A stretch of 64,000 nt of DNA from Bacteroidetes bacterium UBA2475 (GTDB lineage Bacteria > Bacteroidota > Bacteroidia > B-17B0 > Aurantibacillaceae), in NCBI GenBank assembly GCA_002342065.1, contig DDPF01000009.1, forward strand, positions 39,474-103,473, written 5' to 3'. Both the position numbers and the translations under genes were made by a program. The notes under the pieces were generated by a model. The model was not told the DNA's origin, made no database searches, and was given only the letters and a program-made list of their open reading frames with translations. Numbering within the stretch: position 1 is the stretch's first letter; each line of letters starts with the position of its first letter. This document shows positions 8,190 through 17,672 of the stretch, piece by piece.

Positions 8190-10547
8190 TTAAAAATTAA
8201 AGTTATATGTTAATGCCGGAACGATAGAACCTATCACAGAAAAACGCACTGCCTCTGTTTCAAAAGTAGACCCTTGTTTTGTTCTAAAATAAACACTGTA
8301 AGCATTTCTACGGTTATAGGCGTTATATACGCTAATTACGATGTTTTGTTTGAACTTGCGTGTTTCGTTCTTTTTAAAATTATAAGTTGCGCCTAGATCC
8401 AATCGGTGATATGCCGGGATGCGATAATTATTTCTTGTGCCTGTTGTATTATATGGAATATTTAAATTCTGAATACTGATCTTTGAATTAGGAAAGGTTG
8501 CAGGTGTGCCGCTTAACAGAACAAAATTAGTTGACACACTCCAGCGTTTTGTTAACTCATAAGTAAGCACTGTGTTTAAGCAATGTGTGCGGTCGTAACG
8601 GCTAAAGAACCATTTGTCATTGCTAATGCCATTTACCAAACGTTCGGTTTTACTTAATGTGTAACTGATCCAGCCGGTAAGTTTGCCTTTATTTTTTTTC
8701 ACGTAAAACTCAGCACCATAAGCTCTGCCTAAGCCTTGTACTAATTGATTTTCGACTGTAGGATTAATAAAAAGGTTGGCATTATCTATATAATCTAATT
8801 GATTTTGTAAGTATTTGTAATATACTTCAACCGATGTTTCAAACATATTGTCTTTAAAATTCCTGAAATAGCCAACACTTCCCTGGTCTGCCAGTAACGG
8901 TTTTAAATTATTTGTTGCTAAAGTATAAACGTCTAGTGGCGTGCTGGCCGCCGTATTACTTATTAATTGTAAATATTGGGCCATACGGTTATAACTTGCT
9001 TTTATTGAACTGAAACTATTGATGACATAGTTAACAGATAAACGCGGCTCCGGATTTACGTATGCTTTCATTACTTGCCCGTTCTCATATTTTTTTGAAC
9101 TTTTAAGCGGAAGTTCTTCATTTGACAGAGTATCTCCAAATGTGTAAGCGGTACCTTTACCTATATAATTGTAAACACTTACGCGCAAACCATACTCCAT
9201 TGTTAAGCGCGGCCTTATCTTATGTTCGTTGCCCATATACGCAGAGTATTCAATGCCATAACGCTTGTCGGCTTTAAATTTAATAGTCGTGTTCTCAAAT
9301 TTACCGGTAGCATTATATGGTAAAAAGTCGTAAAACAATGCCTGAGCACCGAAGCGAATAGTATTTTTACTATTAGCATAAAACGAAAAATCATTTTTTA
9401 AACTATAATTAATAATCTGGCTTGTCCAATTAAATTGTTGGTTATTGCTTTCTTGTTTAAAATCTAACAGGTAATCATAATTACTATAAATAGCGGTTGT
9501 ATTCATAAATAATTTATTATTAAAGATATGGTTCCATCTAAGTGTACCGGTGGTGTTTCCCCAATTAAATTTAAAACCTGGCGCACCAAAAGCATCGCGA
9601 CCTAAATAGCCACTTGCAAAAACCGTATTTTTATCATTAATACGCCAGTTTACTTTTGCAGTAAGGTCGTAAAAATAAAATACAGCATTCTTAATGGGGT
9701 TGGTTGATTTTACAAATGGTTTAACCAATGCATCAATATAACTTCTTCTTCCGGCAATAATAAAACTGGCTTTATCTTTGGCAATTGGCCCTTCAATAGA
9801 GAGACGACTAAACACGGGTAGGCCTATACCTCCATTAACCGAAAGTTTTTTACTATTGCCTTCTTTCATCCTAACATCCAGTATTGAAGAAACCCTTCCG
9901 CCATATTGAGATGGGATACCACCCTTAATTAATTTTACATCTTTAACCGCATCTGGATTAAACACCGAGAAAAAACCAAACAAGTGCGATGAGCTGTAAA
10001 CAGGTGCTTCATCTAACAAAATTAAATTCTGATCAATGTTCCCGCCGCGTACGTTAAAACCACTTGCGCCTTCACCTACCGTTGTAACACCTGGCAGCAT
10101 TTGTATTGCGCGTACCACATCTACTTCACCAAACAAAGCCGGTATTTTATTTATTTGTTTTATATCAAGTTTTGTAGTACCCATTTCGGTACTTTTAATG
10201 TTTTTGTCTTCTGCTTCGCCGGTAATAATTACTTCATCCAGTTGTTTGCCTTCTTCGGCTAATTCATAATTCTTAATAATGTTCTTATCAAGGTTTACTG
10301 AAAAAGTAAAAGTTTTATAACCTATTAATGAAACTGCAATTATGTGTTCGCCTTTTGGAAGTGTAAGAGAGAAAAAACCGTATTCATTTGCAGATGCGCC
10401 CACATTAGAACCCAGTTTATAAACTGTTGCACCAATTAATGATTCACCATTCTTAGTGTCCTTTACATAACCACTAATACTAAACTTATCCTGGCTAAAG
10501 GTTTTTAAAACAAAAAAACTTAAAAAAAGCAGTAAGCGAAGTTTCAT
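8190..10547 (-). CDS. TonB-dependent receptor with carboxypeptidase-regulatory-like domain
   Basis: This 785-residue outer-membrane receptor begins with a signal peptide (residues 1-18). A CarboxypepD_reg-like domain follows at about 22-105 (SISGYVKDTKNGESLIGATV). The plug domain at about 120-230 contains PALFGEVDVVRAIQMLPGV, GFNVRGGNIDQNLILLDEAP and QYGGRVSSILDVRMKEG. The rest is a 22-stranded barrel ending in the aromatic ALTYNFNF. It should import a large nutrient or ligand using TonB energy. The downstream DUF4249 gene is a standard partner. A TTG-N20-TAGTTTTG promoter lies about 60 bp upstream. The ligand cannot be told from the sequence. Confidence 0.93.
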   Translation of the reverse strand: MKLRLLLFLSFFVLKTFSQDKFSISGYVKDTKNGESLIGATVYKLGSNVGASANEYGFFSLTLPKGEHIIAVSLIGYKTFTFSVNLDKNIIKNYELAEEGKQLDEVIITGEAEDKNIKSTEMGTTKLDIKQINKIPALFGEVDVVRAIQMLPGVTTVGEGASGFNVRGGNIDQNLILLDEAPVYSSSHLFGFFSVFNPDAVKDVKLIKGGIPSQYGGRVSSILDVRMKEGNSKKLSVNGGIGLPVFSRLSIEGPIAKDKASFIIAGRRSYIDALVKPFVKSTNPIKNAVFYFYDLTAKVNWRINDKNTVFASGYLGRDAFGAPGFKFNWGNTTGTLRWNHIFNNKLFMNTTAIYSNYDYLLDFKQESNNQQFNWTSQIINYSLKNDFSFYANSKNTIRFGAQALFYDFLPYNATGKFENTTIKFKADKRYGIEYSAYMGNEHKIRPRLTMEYGLRVSVYNYIGKGTAYTFGDTLSNEELPLKSSKKYENGQVMKAYVNPEPRLSVNYVINSFSSIKASYNRMAQYLQLISNTAASTPLDVYTLATNNLKPLLADQGSVGYFRNFKDNMFETSVEVYYKYLQNQLDYIDNANLFINPTVENQLVQGLGRAYGAEFYVKKNKGKLTGWISYTLSKTERLVNGISNDKWFFSRYDRTHCLNTVLTYELTKRWSVSTNFVLLSGTPATFPNSKISIQNLNIPYNTTGTRNNYRIPAYHRLDLGATYNFKKNETRKFKQNIVISVYNAYNRRNAYSVYFRTKQGSTFETEAVRFSVIGSIVPALTYNFNF

Positions 10548-10606
10548 ATATCTTTTATTAATTTGAAGTATAACTAGTATTGTTTAAAAATGTTGTATTC
10601 CGGGCA

Positions 10607-10637
10607 CAAAACTATGGAAACTTTAATTGTCCCGCAA
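10607..10637 (-). promoter_or_regulatory. promoter for the TonB receptor/DUF4249 operon
   Basis: On the minus strand a TTG (10635-10637) is followed after 20 bp by TAGTTTTG (10607-10614). This matches the Bacteroidota sigma factor consensus TTG-N19-21-TAnnTTTG. It lies about 60 bp upstream of the receptor start codon at 10547. Confidence 0.5.
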
Positions 10638-10782
10638 GTTTCCGTACCAAAAATTTGCCTTTTATGTAAAAAATAACCTGCCAGACTGTTTTTAGAGCGG
10701 TGAACAAACACTTACCAAGGGTAAGACGTATGAAACGGGATTTACCCCTACGCTTTAGTATAAAAAAAGCCCGGTTTTTGAT

Positions 10783-10790
10783 TAAGTTTG
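10783..10790 (+). promoter_or_regulatory. candidate -7 box TAAGTTTG for the DUF4349 gene
   Basis: TAAGTTTG matches TAnnTTTG and lies 38 bp upstream of the ATG at 10829. The -33 element is not evident. A short stem (CTTACC-AAG-GGTAAG, 10711-10725) lies further upstream, with no assigned role. Confidence 0.35.
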
Positions 10791-10828
10791 TATAAAGGCC
10801 TAAAGGTCAACTATAAAAACAGAAGAAA

Positions 10829-11674
10829 ATGAAATTTAAAATTATTATACTGTTATTTTTTGTGGTAACACTCTTGCTTTCTTGCAGTGGTGGGCATAAA
10901 TCGGAGGATATGGAAGCCGGAATGGCAATGAATATGACATCGCCACCTCCTCCACCAGGAACAGAAGAAGATGCTGGTGCTGTAGTGAATGACCCGCTTC
11001 CGAAACCTATTGAGCAAAAATTAATTAAGAACGGAGAGGTATCTTTTAAAGTAAAAAGCCTGGCAGATACCAAACAAAATGTACAAAAAGTACTTGCTTC
11101 GTTTAGCGGTTATATTGCAAAAGAGAACAATTATGGTGGTAATGAGAATCCTTATGAGAATTTAATAGTTAGGGTCCCAAACAAGAATTTTGATAAATTT
11201 TTAGAACAAGTTTTAATTGGTGCTGAAGAAATTGATTCAAAAAATATAAATATTGACGATGTAACGGAGCAATTCGTTGACATAGAAGCGCGCTTAAAAA
11301 ATAAAAAGCAACTTGAAACTAAATATCAGGAAATATTGGCAAAGGCAGATAAAATAGAAGATATTTTGAAGATCGAAAAAGAAATTTCGTTAATAAGAGA
11401 AGATATAGAAGCAAGTGAAGGCAGGTTAAAATATTTAAACAACCAGGTTTCATACAGCACCATTTCTTTACGCTATTACGAGAAAAGAACCAGCGGTTTT
11501 AATTTTGGTGGTAAATTGGGTAATGCTATAAGTAATGGTAGCTATGGCTTTTTAAGCTTTTTAATTATAATGGTAAACCTTTGGCCGTTATGGTTAATTG
11601 GTGGCGTAACCTGGTTTTTAATTGTCAGAGCCATACGAAAGAACCGGAAAAAGAAAATGCAGGGAGTGCAATAA
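10829..11674 (+). CDS. DUF4349 lipoprotein with C-terminal membrane helix
   Basis: This 281-residue protein starts with a lipoprotein signal (LLLSCSGG, Cys about residue 19) and a Pro-rich, low-complexity linker (TSPPPPPGTEEDAGA). The DUF4349 domain spans about 60-275. Diagnostic elements are KNGEVSFKVKSL, LIVRVPNKNFDKFLEQV, VTEQFVDIEARLKNKKQLE and a coiled coil (EDILKIEKEISLIREDIEAS). A membrane helix at about 240-265 and a basic tail (RKNRKKK) follow. The family is common in Bacteria and its role is unknown; coiled coil plus helix suggests an envelope scaffold. It converges with the trypsin-fold gene downstream. Confidence 0.88.
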   Translation: MKFKIIILLFFVVTLLLSCSGGHKSEDMEAGMAMNMTSPPPPPGTEEDAGAVVNDPLPKPIEQKLIKNGEVSFKVKSLADTKQNVQKVLASFSGYIAKENNYGGNENPYENLIVRVPNKNFDKFLEQVLIGAEEIDSKNINIDDVTEQFVDIEARLKNKKQLETKYQEILAKADKIEDILKIEKEISLIREDIEASEGRLKYLNNQVSYSTISLRYYEKRTSGFNFGGKLGNAISNGSYGFLSFLIIMVNLWPLWLIGGVTWFLIVRAIRKNRKKKMQGVQ

Positions 11675-11700
11675 ATATTCTTTTTTTTCTTACCATTTAT

Positions 11701-13359
11701 CTACTTTACTTTAATAAGTACTACATTTTTCGAAACAGATTCAAAGGAACTAAATTCTTTTGATCTCTTGGTTTTTTTAAATTTCTGATTTGAATAAAAA
11801 ATAAGTTGTTCAGCAACATTAAGTTTTGTCGCTATCGTATTATTTCTCATTGAAGGTGTAGTAATTATGCCTAATAATTCGCCAGTATTAGTAAAAATAG
11901 CTCCACCTAAGGCTATTCCTTCAGTTTTTAAGGATGTTTCAAAGTAATTGGAGAAATTCTCGAAACGTGCTTTTGATTTTAATTTCCCGGAAATTGTTTT
12001 AGGTTTATTTGTATTTGTATCCGACTTCGTAAAATATATAGAATAAAGTTCGCTTTCTAGGTCCAAATTGGCTTTTTCATAAAAAGTATAAGCAATATCA
12101 TGAAGTGTATCCTTGCCAAGGTTATTGATCTTTAAAATGGCAAGATTGTTCGCTTCATTTTTAATGATAACATCAGCAAGAAATTGTTTTATAGAATCAT
12201 TACAATAAGCCTCAACAATTATTTCAGTATAACGACCAAAATTTACGGCACTGCTTAATATCAAACCTTGTTTATTTAAAATAAGCCCCATTGTTGCACT
12301 TTGAATACCATAATCTTTATTTGAAATTATAAAATTATTGTCGTTTTTAATTTTAGGGTCAATAGGTTCAATAGTCAATTCATTTTCATACTCCCTGATA
12401 GTAAGCTTGTCGAACAAGGCAACTCCAATACTTTTAATGCCGAGACCTACATTGGTTGATATAATATCTACATTTTCTTCTGAAAATAAGATCTCGTCAT
12501 TTATACTATAAAATAAATTATTCTTTATATAAATTATTTTGATCTTATTTATGCCATTGCCTTTTAAAGAGTAAGCAACGAAACCGTTTATTTTTTTTAT
12601 TTCTTTTCCAGATCTTACTTTCCCAAGATAACATTTGTGTTTTGATACTAAAAAATAATTATAATTCTCAGCATTTTCAAACCCAAAGATCAGGCCAGCC
12701 CTTGTAGTGTCGGAAAGATAATTTGAATTGACAATACTTTCTACTGAAAAACACTTCGATCTTATTTTATGTGGAAAGGGTCTTACAATCCCGACGTTTT
12801 TTTTGCTAGTAAATTCGAGACCACCGATTTTTATTTTTACAGAGCCGGTATCGTTGGCACTTAATTTCCAGTTGCCTCTGTTATCAATAAATTCTTCTTC
12901 AAAAACAGAGGCATGAGCGCCATTAGTTCCAAATTCATTATAATATTGATCTTTGCTTTTGCCATTTAGGTAGTCGACCATTTTTTTTGGTTTCCCATCT
13001 TCATAAAAATCTGTGCATGGCCCATTAAGGGTGCCTATGTGATTATAAGTATATTCTTTTTTTTTATTGCCATTAGGATAATACCAAATACATAAGCCGG
13101 AATAAATATTTTTTTGATCTGATGAATCCTTTGCGGAAATTATTTTCCCTTGAAAATACAAGCTCGTATCCTTTGCATAGAATGAGCGATAAAAGTCAAT
13201 TGTATCGGTTGTTTCTCTAAAATAAAATGCTTCTTCTACAGATGAAAGTTTTCCGGATCTGTCAAAATAAGAAGTATTTATCGGTTTTTGAGACTGTATC
13301 TGAAAGAAAGCGCATAAAGATAAAAACCAGGCAAAAGCTATATGTTTTTTTAAATTCAC
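11701..13359 (-). CDS. secreted MORN-like / jelly-roll / degenerate trypsin-fold protein
   Basis: Read from a GTG at 13359, this is a 552-residue exported protein with a signal peptide (residues 1-24). An upstream ATG at 13500 would overlap the divergent hisS start and put extra sequence before the signal, so the GTG is preferred. Residues 85-145 have MORN-like repeats (GLCIWYYPNGNKKKEYTY, GPCTDFYEDGKPKKMVDYL). Residues about 165-330 look like a concanavalin-type jelly-roll (SVKIKIGGLEFTSKK, AGLIFGFENAENYNYFLVS). Residues about 338-545 align with the HtrA/trypsin fold, but the catalytic His, Asp and Ser positions read Ala, Asn and Leu (LILSSAVNFG, NNLAILKI, IALGGAIF). It is therefore probably a non-catalytic binding module. 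Confidence 0.65.
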   Translation of the reverse strand: MNLKKHIAFAWFLSLCAFFQIQSQKPINTSYFDRSGKLSSVEEAFYFRETTDTIDFYRSFYAKDTSLYFQGKIISAKDSSDQKNIYSGLCIWYYPNGNKKKEYTYNHIGTLNGPCTDFYEDGKPKKMVDYLNGKSKDQYYNEFGTNGAHASVFEEEFIDNRGNWKLSANDTGSVKIKIGGLEFTSKKNVGIVRPFPHKIRSKCFSVESIVNSNYLSDTTRAGLIFGFENAENYNYFLVSKHKCYLGKVRSGKEIKKINGFVAYSLKGNGINKIKIIYIKNNLFYSINDEILFSEENVDIISTNVGLGIKSIGVALFDKLTIREYENELTIEPIDPKIKNDNNFIISNKDYGIQSATMGLILNKQGLILSSAVNFGRYTEIIVEAYCNDSIKQFLADVIIKNEANNLAILKINNLGKDTLHDIAYTFYEKANLDLESELYSIYFTKSDTNTNKPKTISGKLKSKARFENFSNYFETSLKTEGIALGGAIFTNTGELLGIITTPSMRNNTIATKLNVAEQLIFYSNQKFKKTKRSKEFSSFESVSKNVVLIKVK

Positions 13360-13461
13360 AATCAGGTTGGAAGACTCTAAAAGTACAATATTATTAACAG
13401 TTGAGGGGTTAAACAGGATGATTTTTTCCAGAAAAAGAAAAGGTAATAGCCATAAAATCCT

Positions 13462-13469
13462 TAAGTTTG
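13462..13469 (+). promoter_or_regulatory. candidate -7 box TAAGTTTG for the hisS operon
   Basis: TAAGTTTG lies 18 bp upstream of the hisS ATG at 13488 and matches TAnnTTTG exactly. No TTG -33 box is visible at 19-21 bp. The short distance implies a brief 5' leader. Confidence 0.4.
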
Positions 13470-13487
13470 TGTTTATTAAGAATTTAA

Positions 13488-14942
13488 ATGAAACCATCAA
13501 TTCCTAAAGGAACACGCGATTTTGGCCCTGCAGAAATGCAGAAAAGGCAATATATCTTAGATATTGTCCGCAATAATTTTGAATTGTTTGGTTACCAGCC
13601 AATAGAAACGCCTTCAATGGAAAACATTACCACACTTACCGGTAAGTATGGCGACGAGGGAGACAAATTAATTTTTAAAATATTAAATAGTGGAGATTAT
13701 TTAAGTGGAGATTATCTTAAAGATATAGGATTTGGGATTGAAGAATTTACTAGGTTTTACGAAAATTGGAAAGTAAATAAAACTGGTGATACTTCTTTGA
13801 GTGAATTATTAGATCATAAAGCATTGTTGCCCTACATTTCTGAAAAAGCATTACGTTACGATCTTACAGTTCCTTTTGCGCGTTATGTTGTAATGAATCA
13901 GCATCAAATAACTTTTCCCTTTAAACGTTATCAGGTACAACCTGTTTGGCGTGCCGACAGGCCGCAAAAAGGTCGTTACCGCGAATTTTATCAGTGCGAT
14001 GCCGATGTTATTGGATCTGATTCTTTAATTAATGAACTGGATCTTATTTCTTTAATGGATAAATCGTTCAGAGAATTAAATGTACCTGTTATAATAAAAT
14101 TCAACAACCGTAAAATTCTTTCTGCCCTAGCTGAGGTAATTAATGAACCTTCAAAAATTATTGATATCACCGTTGCAATAGATAAGTTAGATAAGGTTGG
14201 AAAAGATGGCGTAAATAAAGAACTTTCAGAAAAAGGTATTTCTGCTAAAGCCATAGAAACATTACAACCACTTTTAGAATTTAAGGGTGACAATAGTCAA
14301 AAAGTGGAGGTGTTGAGAAAATTAGTTGGTAATAATGAGGAAGGAAAAAAAGGAATTGAAGAAATTGAATACCTTTTAAATAATTGTAATCTTTCATTTG
14401 CAAGAATTGAACTGGATATTACCCTTGCCCGCGGATTGAATTATTATACCGGAACTATTTTTGAAGTAAAAGCAAACGCGGGAACTTTTACGCCAAGTAT
14501 TTTGGGTGGTGGCCGATACGATGATCTTACAGGAATTTTTGGTTTAAAGAATATGAGCGGGGTAGGGATCTCTTTTGGTATAGATCGCATTTATGATGTA
14601 ATGGAAGAACTGAATTTATTTCCCGATCATGTAAGCAAAGTTTCGAGCACAAAATTATTATTTGCTCATTTTGATCTTGATACACAAAAACATTGTTTAA
14701 AATTAGCAGCCAGATTAAGAGAAAACAATATTTCCTGCGAGATCTATCCGGATGTTACAAAAAAATTAGGAAAACAATTTGAATACGCGGATAAAAAAAA
14801 CATTCCATTTGTTTGTACTGTTGGAGGAGACGAAATTGCCAGTCAAACTTATTCTTTTAAGAATATGACGAGTGGCGAACAAAAAAAATTAAGTCTGAAT
14901 GAATTAATTGATGAACTAAATAAGAATAGAGATGACATTTAA
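13488..14942 (+). CDS. hisS: histidine--tRNA ligase
   Basis: This 484-residue class II aminoacyl-tRNA synthetase charges tRNA-His with histidine in the cytoplasm. The start (KPSIPKGTRDFGP) is conserved. Motif 1 (GYQPIETPSME), motif 2 (VQPVWRADRPQKGRYREFYQ), the histidine-binding segment LARGLNYYTGTIFEV and motif 3 (GVGISFGIDRI) are all present. The anticodon-binding domain occupies the last ~100 residues. An insertion relative to short HisRS (about residues 68-120, with NSGDYLSGDYLKDIGFG) is typical of Bacteroidota. It overlaps hutH by 11 bp, which suggests translational coupling. The assignment is secure. Confidence 0.97.
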   Translation: MKPSIPKGTRDFGPAEMQKRQYILDIVRNNFELFGYQPIETPSMENITTLTGKYGDEGDKLIFKILNSGDYLSGDYLKDIGFGIEEFTRFYENWKVNKTGDTSLSELLDHKALLPYISEKALRYDLTVPFARYVVMNQHQITFPFKRYQVQPVWRADRPQKGRYREFYQCDADVIGSDSLINELDLISLMDKSFRELNVPVIIKFNNRKILSALAEVINEPSKIIDITVAIDKLDKVGKDGVNKELSEKGISAKAIETLQPLLEFKGDNSQKVEVLRKLVGNNEEGKKGIEEIEYLLNNCNLSFARIELDITLARGLNYYTGTIFEVKANAGTFTPSILGGGRYDDLTGIFGLKNMSGVGISFGIDRIYDVMEELNLFPDHVSKVSSTKLLFAHFDLDTQKHCLKLAARLRENNISCEIYPDVTKKLGKQFEYADKKNIPFVCTVGGDEIASQTYSFKNMTSGEQKKLSLNELIDELNKNRDDI

Positions 14943-16422
14943 TATCGACCATACAAAAAAATTAACTTTAACCGATCTTAAAAATTTTCTGGACGATAAG
15001 GAAGCGAAAGTTGTTTTAACTGATGCAACAAAAAATTCTATTTTAAATTGCAGGAATTATTTAGATGAAAAATTAAAAAATAACACTAAACCAATTTATG
15101 GTATCAATACAGGGTTTGGTTCTTTATGTAATGTAATTATTCCTGATAAAGATATCGAAAAATTACAGGAAAATTTAGTGAAGAGCCACGCTTGTGGTAT
15201 GGGGCAAGAAGTACCGCAGGAGATCGTAAAACTGATGTTATTCTTAAAGATCCAATCATTAAGTTATGGCAAAAGCGGTGTGCAATTACAAACAGTTGAA
15301 CGTCTGTGCGATCTTATCAATCACCAAATTTATCCGGTTGTATACCAACAAGGATCATTAGGAGCAAGTGGCGATCTGGCACCATTAGCACATTTAAGTT
15401 TACCGCTATTAGGTTTAGGAAAAGTGAATTATAAAGGCAAACAAATAAATGCGTCTGAAGCTTTAAAAGAAAAAAATATCGGGGCTATAAAATTAAAGTC
15501 AAAAGAAGGTTTGGCATTATTAAATGGCACGCAATTTATGAGTGCCTATGGTTGTTATTGTTTAATTAAGTCAGAACAATTAAATAAAGCGGCCGATCTT
15601 ATTGCTTCTGTTTCGTTAGATGCATTTGATGGACGGATGGATCCGTTTAAAGATAATTTGCATACAATACGAGCTCACGCTGGACAATTACAAACCGCAC
15701 GCGCCATTAGAAATTATTTAGAGGGAAGCGAAATTGGAAAACTGGAAAAGAAACAAGTGCAGGATCCTTATTCGTTTCGTTGCGCACCACAAGTACATGG
15801 CGCTACAAAAGATACAGTAAATTATGTGAATTCTGTTTTTGAAACAGAAATAAACTCTGTAACTGATAATCCAACTATTTTTCCAGATGAAGATGAAATT
15901 TTAAGTGGCGGAAATTTTCACGGACAACCGCTGGCCTTAACTTTAGATTTTTTATGTATTGCCATGGCCGAATTGGCAAGCATCTCTGAACGCAGAACCT
16001 ATTTATTGATCTCCGGGCAAAGAGGATTGCCGCCTTTTTTAGCAGCTAATGCAGGATTAAATTCCGGTTTCATGATCCCGCAGTATACCGCGGCAAGTAT
16101 TGTTAGTCAAAGCAAACAACTATGTACTCCTGCGAGTGTGGATAGTATTGTTTCAAGTAACGGCCAGGAAGACCATGTAAGTATGGGCGCTAATGCGGCT
16201 ACAAAATGTTTTTTGGTAATTGAAAATACCGAGAAAGTGTTAGCAATAGAATTATTAAATGCTGCACAAGCTCTGGAATTAAAACGTCCGCTAAAGTCTT
16301 CAACAAAAATAGAAATTTTAATTTCTTCTTACAGAAAAACTGTGCCCTTTATGCAAAACGATGAGGTGGTGCATGAATTAATGAAAGCTTCGCAAGAATT
16401 CTTACAAAATATTTCTTTTTAA
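14932..16422 (+). CDS. hutH: histidine ammonia-lyase
   Basis: This 496-residue enzyme deaminates L-histidine to trans-urocanate using the MIO cofactor formed from Ala145-Ser146-Gly147 (GSLGASGDLAPLAHLSLPLL). Tyr56 (YGINTGFG) and His86 (VKSHACGMG) fill the usual positions; the His argues for histidine rather than tyrosine or phenylalanine as substrate. The QEDHVSMGANAATK segment near the C-terminus is conserved. It overlaps hisS by 11 bp and the next gene by 1 bp, so it is translated from the same message. No hutU, hutI or hutG gene is in the window, so the rest of the pathway must lie elsewhere or be absent. Confidence 0.94.
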   Translation: MTFNIDHTKKLTLTDLKNFLDDKEAKVVLTDATKNSILNCRNYLDEKLKNNTKPIYGINTGFGSLCNVIIPDKDIEKLQENLVKSHACGMGQEVPQEIVKLMLFLKIQSLSYGKSGVQLQTVERLCDLINHQIYPVVYQQGSLGASGDLAPLAHLSLPLLGLGKVNYKGKQINASEALKEKNIGAIKLKSKEGLALLNGTQFMSAYGCYCLIKSEQLNKAADLIASVSLDAFDGRMDPFKDNLHTIRAHAGQLQTARAIRNYLEGSEIGKLEKKQVQDPYSFRCAPQVHGATKDTVNYVNSVFETEINSVTDNPTIFPDEDEILSGGNFHGQPLALTLDFLCIAMAELASISERRTYLLISGQRGLPPFLAANAGLNSGFMIPQYTAASIVSQSKQLCTPASVDSIVSSNGQEDHVSMGANAATKCFLVIENTEKVLAIELLNAAQALELKRPLKSSTKIEILISSYRKTVPFMQNDEVVHELMKASQEFLQNISF

Positions 16423-17009
16423 TGAGCGGTTTTGTAAAATTATTTCTCGCTTCACTGTTTTTTATAAACAGCTTTGTCACTCTTGCCTGTCAATGCCCGT
16501 TAACTACTCTCGGTATTGAAGAATGCAATAAATATGAAATTATTTTTAAAGGAAAGGTTGTTTCGGTAACCACCTGCAACAATAATTTTGGAACTGCAGT
16601 TTTTGAATTAGAAGAATTATATAAAGGTAATGCCACAAAACAATTTAAAGTTTTATTTGAGTGTGGTGTTGAGTGTGCTATGGATTTTAACGAAGGCGAA
16701 GAGTGGATCATTTACAGTCGTTATAAACAGGTAGATAAAGCTTTGATGAATTGGTGTAGCAGAAGCCGCAAATTTTTTAAGAATGCAAAGGAAGATTTTT
16801 ATACTTCAACTTATGGCAACGATTATTACGATGAATTAAAATTTTTGAGACAGAATTTAGGTTTACATCGTTTTTTGGTCCTTAAAACATCTACAACTGA
16901 GAACAGGAATGAACGGCCAACTACTAACCAAACAATTTTAATGTTGCTGGTTTCTCTCTCGGCAATAATTTTATTTTATTGGTTATTTAAAAAATATTTT
17001 AAATTTTAA
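16422..17009 (+). CDS. secreted NTR/TIMP-like Cys-rich protein with C-terminal membrane anchor
   Basis: This 195-residue protein has a signal peptide ending around LACQC. The Cys pattern (ACQCPLTTLGIEECNKYE, TTCNN, FECGVECAMDF, NWCSR) and the segment EIIFKGKVVSVT resemble the netrin-like (NTR/TIMP) fold found in secreted bacterial proteins. A helix near the C-terminus (LMLLVSLSAIILFYWLF) would anchor it in the membrane with a short basic tail. It shares its first base with the last base of hutH (TAATG) and ppa follows 2 bp later, so it sits inside the hisS-hutH-ppa operon. Its role is unknown. Confidence 0.65.
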   Translation: MSGFVKLFLASLFFINSFVTLACQCPLTTLGIEECNKYEIIFKGKVVSVTTCNNNFGTAVFELEELYKGNATKQFKVLFECGVECAMDFNEGEEWIIYSRYKQVDKALMNWCSRSRKFFKNAKEDFYTSTYGNDYYDELKFLRQNLGLHRFLVLKTSTTENRNERPTTNQTILMLLVSLSAIILFYWLFKKYFKF

Positions 17010-17011
17010 AC

Positions 17012-17647
17012 ATGAATGTTCAATTATTTAAACCGCACCCATGGCATGGCATTCCTATAGGAGAGAATTGTCCTGATGTTGTAACAGCCTATATTGAAAT
17101 GGTGCCGAGTGACACCGTTAAATATGAAATTGATAAACTAACAGGTTATAGAAAAGTCGATCGCCCACAAAAATTCTCCAATTACGTTCCGGCACTATAT
17201 GGTTTTGTACCTCAAACCTATTGCGACGAAAAAGTAAGAGAGTTTGCTGAGATAAAATCGGGACAGAAAGTTTTAAAAGGAGATGGTGACCCATTGGATA
17301 TTTGTGTTTTAACCGAAAGGAATATTACCAGTGGTGATATTATTTTGGAAGCTATACCAATTGGTGGATTTAGGATGATAGATAAAGGAGAGGCCGATGA
17401 TAAAATCATAGCTGTTTTAAAAAAAGATGAGATCTACGGAAAACTAAAAGATGTTAGCGAATGCCCCGTAACTTTAATCGACAGGCTAAAACATTATTTT
17501 TTAACCTATAAAAATATGCCTGGCCATGAAAATAAAGCTGTAGAAATTACACATACTTATGGTGCTGAAGAGGCGAGAGAAGTTATTTTAAGAAGTATAA
17601 CCGATTACAACACAAAGTTTAAGTCTCACTTAGAAATTGGAGTTTGA
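17012..17647 (+). CDS. ppa: inorganic pyrophosphatase (soluble, family I)
   Basis: This 211-residue cytoplasmic enzyme hydrolyses pyrophosphate and pulls biosynthetic reactions, including tRNA charging by the operon-mate hisS. The active-site signature DGDPLDICVL is near residues 90-99, with the preceding YGFVPQTYCDEK and the KPHPWHGIPIGEN start. Residues 130-150 (DDKIIAVLKKDEIYGKLKDV) and 165-175 (RLKHYFLTYKNMPG) are standard. It lies 2 bp behind the NTR-like gene and converges with galE. The assignment is secure. Confidence 0.95.
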   Translation: MNVQLFKPHPWHGIPIGENCPDVVTAYIEMVPSDTVKYEIDKLTGYRKVDRPQKFSNYVPALYGFVPQTYCDEKVREFAEIKSGQKVLKGDGDPLDICVLTERNITSGDIILEAIPIGGFRMIDKGEADDKIIAVLKKDEIYGKLKDVSECPVTLIDRLKHYFLTYKNMPGHENKAVEITHTYGAEEAREVILRSITDYNTKFKSHLEIGV

Positions 17648-17672
17648 GCAGGTTAAATCGTTTAGGTGTTTT

